Positions 5,755-6,085 of a stretch of 6,085 nt of DNA are shown here, one piece after another. Numbering within the stretch: position 1 is the stretch's first letter; the number at the start of each line of letters is the position of its first letter. Made by a program: the position numbers and the translations under genes. Source of the stretch: Marinosulfonomonas sp. (GTDB lineage Bacteria; Pseudomonadota; Alphaproteobacteria; Rhodobacterales; Rhodobacteraceae); NCBI GenBank assembly GCA_026989405.1, contig JALSJL010000040.1, forward strand, positions 1 to 6,085. Reading direction: 5' to 3'. The notes under the pieces are model-generated. The model saw only the letters and a program-made list of their open reading frames with translations, had not been told where the DNA came from and searched no databases.

Positions 5755-5759
5755 CCTTT
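5755..5759 (-). promoter_or_regulatory. Shine-Dalgarno deciding the DUF475 start
   Basis: The minus strand reads AAAGG, four bases before the ATG at 5750. This short site favours 5750 over the in-frame ATG at 5762, which itself overlaps this region and has only a GGGG further upstream. Confidence 0.5.
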
Positions 5760-5941
5760 CATCCGGCCGCCCCAGTTGGTGAACTCCGCCCCCAAGTAAT
5801 GCGCCTTACCGGGAACGGCAAGCAAAGCCGCAAAGGCCCCCGATACCGGCCCCGGCCCCCGAACAAGACCGGCAATCTCCTTTGGGTATCGGCAGATGAA
5901 ACACACGCCTTCGCCTGTGGCCCCGAACGCCGCAGGGCTCA
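5760..5941 (-). other. Upstream region of the DUF475 gene
   Basis: No gene is supported in this stretch. It stays open in the DUF475 frame back to a GTG at 5906, but that translation is Gly/Pro-rich and unlike a conserved N-terminus. TTGCCG and TACTTG at 17-base spacing (minus, about 5823-5795) are the nearest thing to a promoter and are weak. No yybP-ykoY-type manganese riboswitch was recognised. An AAAGGAG (about 5884-5878, minus) is not followed by a good start codon. Confidence 0.35.
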
Positions 5942-6085
5942 GGGCGCCATTTGCCCGACTAGGTCACCGACTCATAAGCGCGCAACCAGATTCGTGTTGC
6001 GGCGAGTTTGACGAGGGCGAGGAAGTTGGCGTCGTGTTTTTCGTATCGTGTTGCTATGGCCCTGTAATGCTTGAGTTTCGAGAAG
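5942..6085 (-). mobile_element. End of an IS5-family-like insertion sequence, cut by window edge
   Basis: The right edge holds the transposase 3' end of an insertion sequence that continues beyond the window. The outer boundary is a guess: a short inverted repeat GGGC/GCCC at 5942-5956 lies just past the transposase stop, where IS5-family ends usually fall, but neither the partner terminal repeat nor the target duplication can be seen. The stretch 5961-6085 has 66 G or C in 125 bases (about 53 percent), which seems lower than the neighbouring genes and fits foreign origin. Confidence 0.6.
5959..6085 (-). CDS. IS5-family-like transposase, C-terminal 41 residues only
   Basis: Reading leftward from base 6084, the minus strand encodes FSKLKHYRAIATRYEKHDAN, then a second half with FLALVKLAATRIW and a terminal LRAYESVT before TAG at 5959. 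This is the typical end of IS5-family DDE transposases of the form F-x-K-L-K-x-[FY]-R-x-[IV]-A-T-R-Y-[DE]-K followed by a hydrophobic helix. The catalytic Glu of the DDE triad normally lies only a few residues before this FSKLK, so it falls just outside the window. Whether the full gene is intact cannot be judged. The frame is open throughout the visible part, with no stop or shift. It lies on the same strand as the DUF475 gene, ending about 210 bases upstream of it. Confidence 0.8.
   Translation of the reverse strand, partial: FSKLKHYRAIATRYEKHDANFLALVKLAATRIWLRAYESVT

Noticed and set aside
5751..5906. 52-residue N-terminal extension of the DUF475 protein from a GTG
   Set aside because: The stretch is Gly/Pro/Ala-rich and unlike the family, while ATG 5750 has its own ribosome binding site and starts a typical N-terminal membrane segment.
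5751..5958. Manganese (yybP-ykoY) riboswitch or leader peptide upstream of the TerC-like gene
   Set aside because: I could not find the conserved riboswitch core, and the AAAGGAG at about 5880 is not followed by a convincing start codon and peptide.
4878..6011. Open frame of 377 codons on the plus strand opposite the DUF475 gene
   Set aside because: The translation is rich in Arg, Gln, Asp and His with no hydrophobic core or known motif; it mirrors the membrane-protein codons on the other strand and also crosses into the IS end.
1..6085. tRNA, rRNA, CRISPR array, phage or defence genes
   Set aside because: No such sequence was recognised on either strand; apart from the IS end, all space is accounted for by conserved chromosomal genes and short gaps.

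Overview
The window looks like ordinary chromosome of an alphaproteobacterium, most likely a Rhodobacterales-type organism. The reasons are a mitochondrial-type complex I accessory subunit (NDUFA12 family), a DUF2155 protein next to a stand-alone MlaD, GC-rich coding sequence, and ClpX and ClpP of the usual proteobacterial form. No species name can be read from the sequence.

Layout, left to right. The aat gene (leucyl/phenylalanyl-tRNA--protein transferase) runs rightward and its first codons lie outside the window. Every other gene runs leftward. Reading in their own direction from right to left: the 3' end of an IS5-family-like transposase enters from the right edge (6085-5959); a DUF475/TerC-family membrane protein (5750-4689); clpP (4502-3870); clpX (3725-2463); a Rid/YjgF-family protein one base after clpX (2461-2078); an intergenic stretch of 151 bases holding three hairpins; then a tight three-gene unit NDUFA12 (1926-1543), mlaD (1537-1082) and DUF2155 (1085-576), whose last codons overlap the end of aat tail to tail by 37 bases. 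No stretch without a gene is longer than about 210 bases.

How the genes work together. ClpP and ClpX form the ClpXP protease, and Aat makes N-degrons that the ClpS/ClpA branch of the same ClpP peptidase destroys, so both ends of the locus touch regulated proteolysis. The Rid-family protein is apparently translated by coupling to clpX; it lacks the arginine needed for classical imine deaminase activity. The NDUFA12-mlaD-DUF2155 unit joins a respiratory complex I accessory protein to an inner-membrane lipid-transport substrate-binding protein and an exported protein of unknown function.

I found no clear sign of an undescribed system such as a phage, defence island, CRISPR or biosynthetic cluster. 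The points worth a second look are the arginine-less Rid protein coupled to clpX, DUF2155 coupled to MlaD, the hairpins and small repeats in the intergenic regions, the convergent gene overlap, and the insertion sequence upstream of the DUF475 gene.
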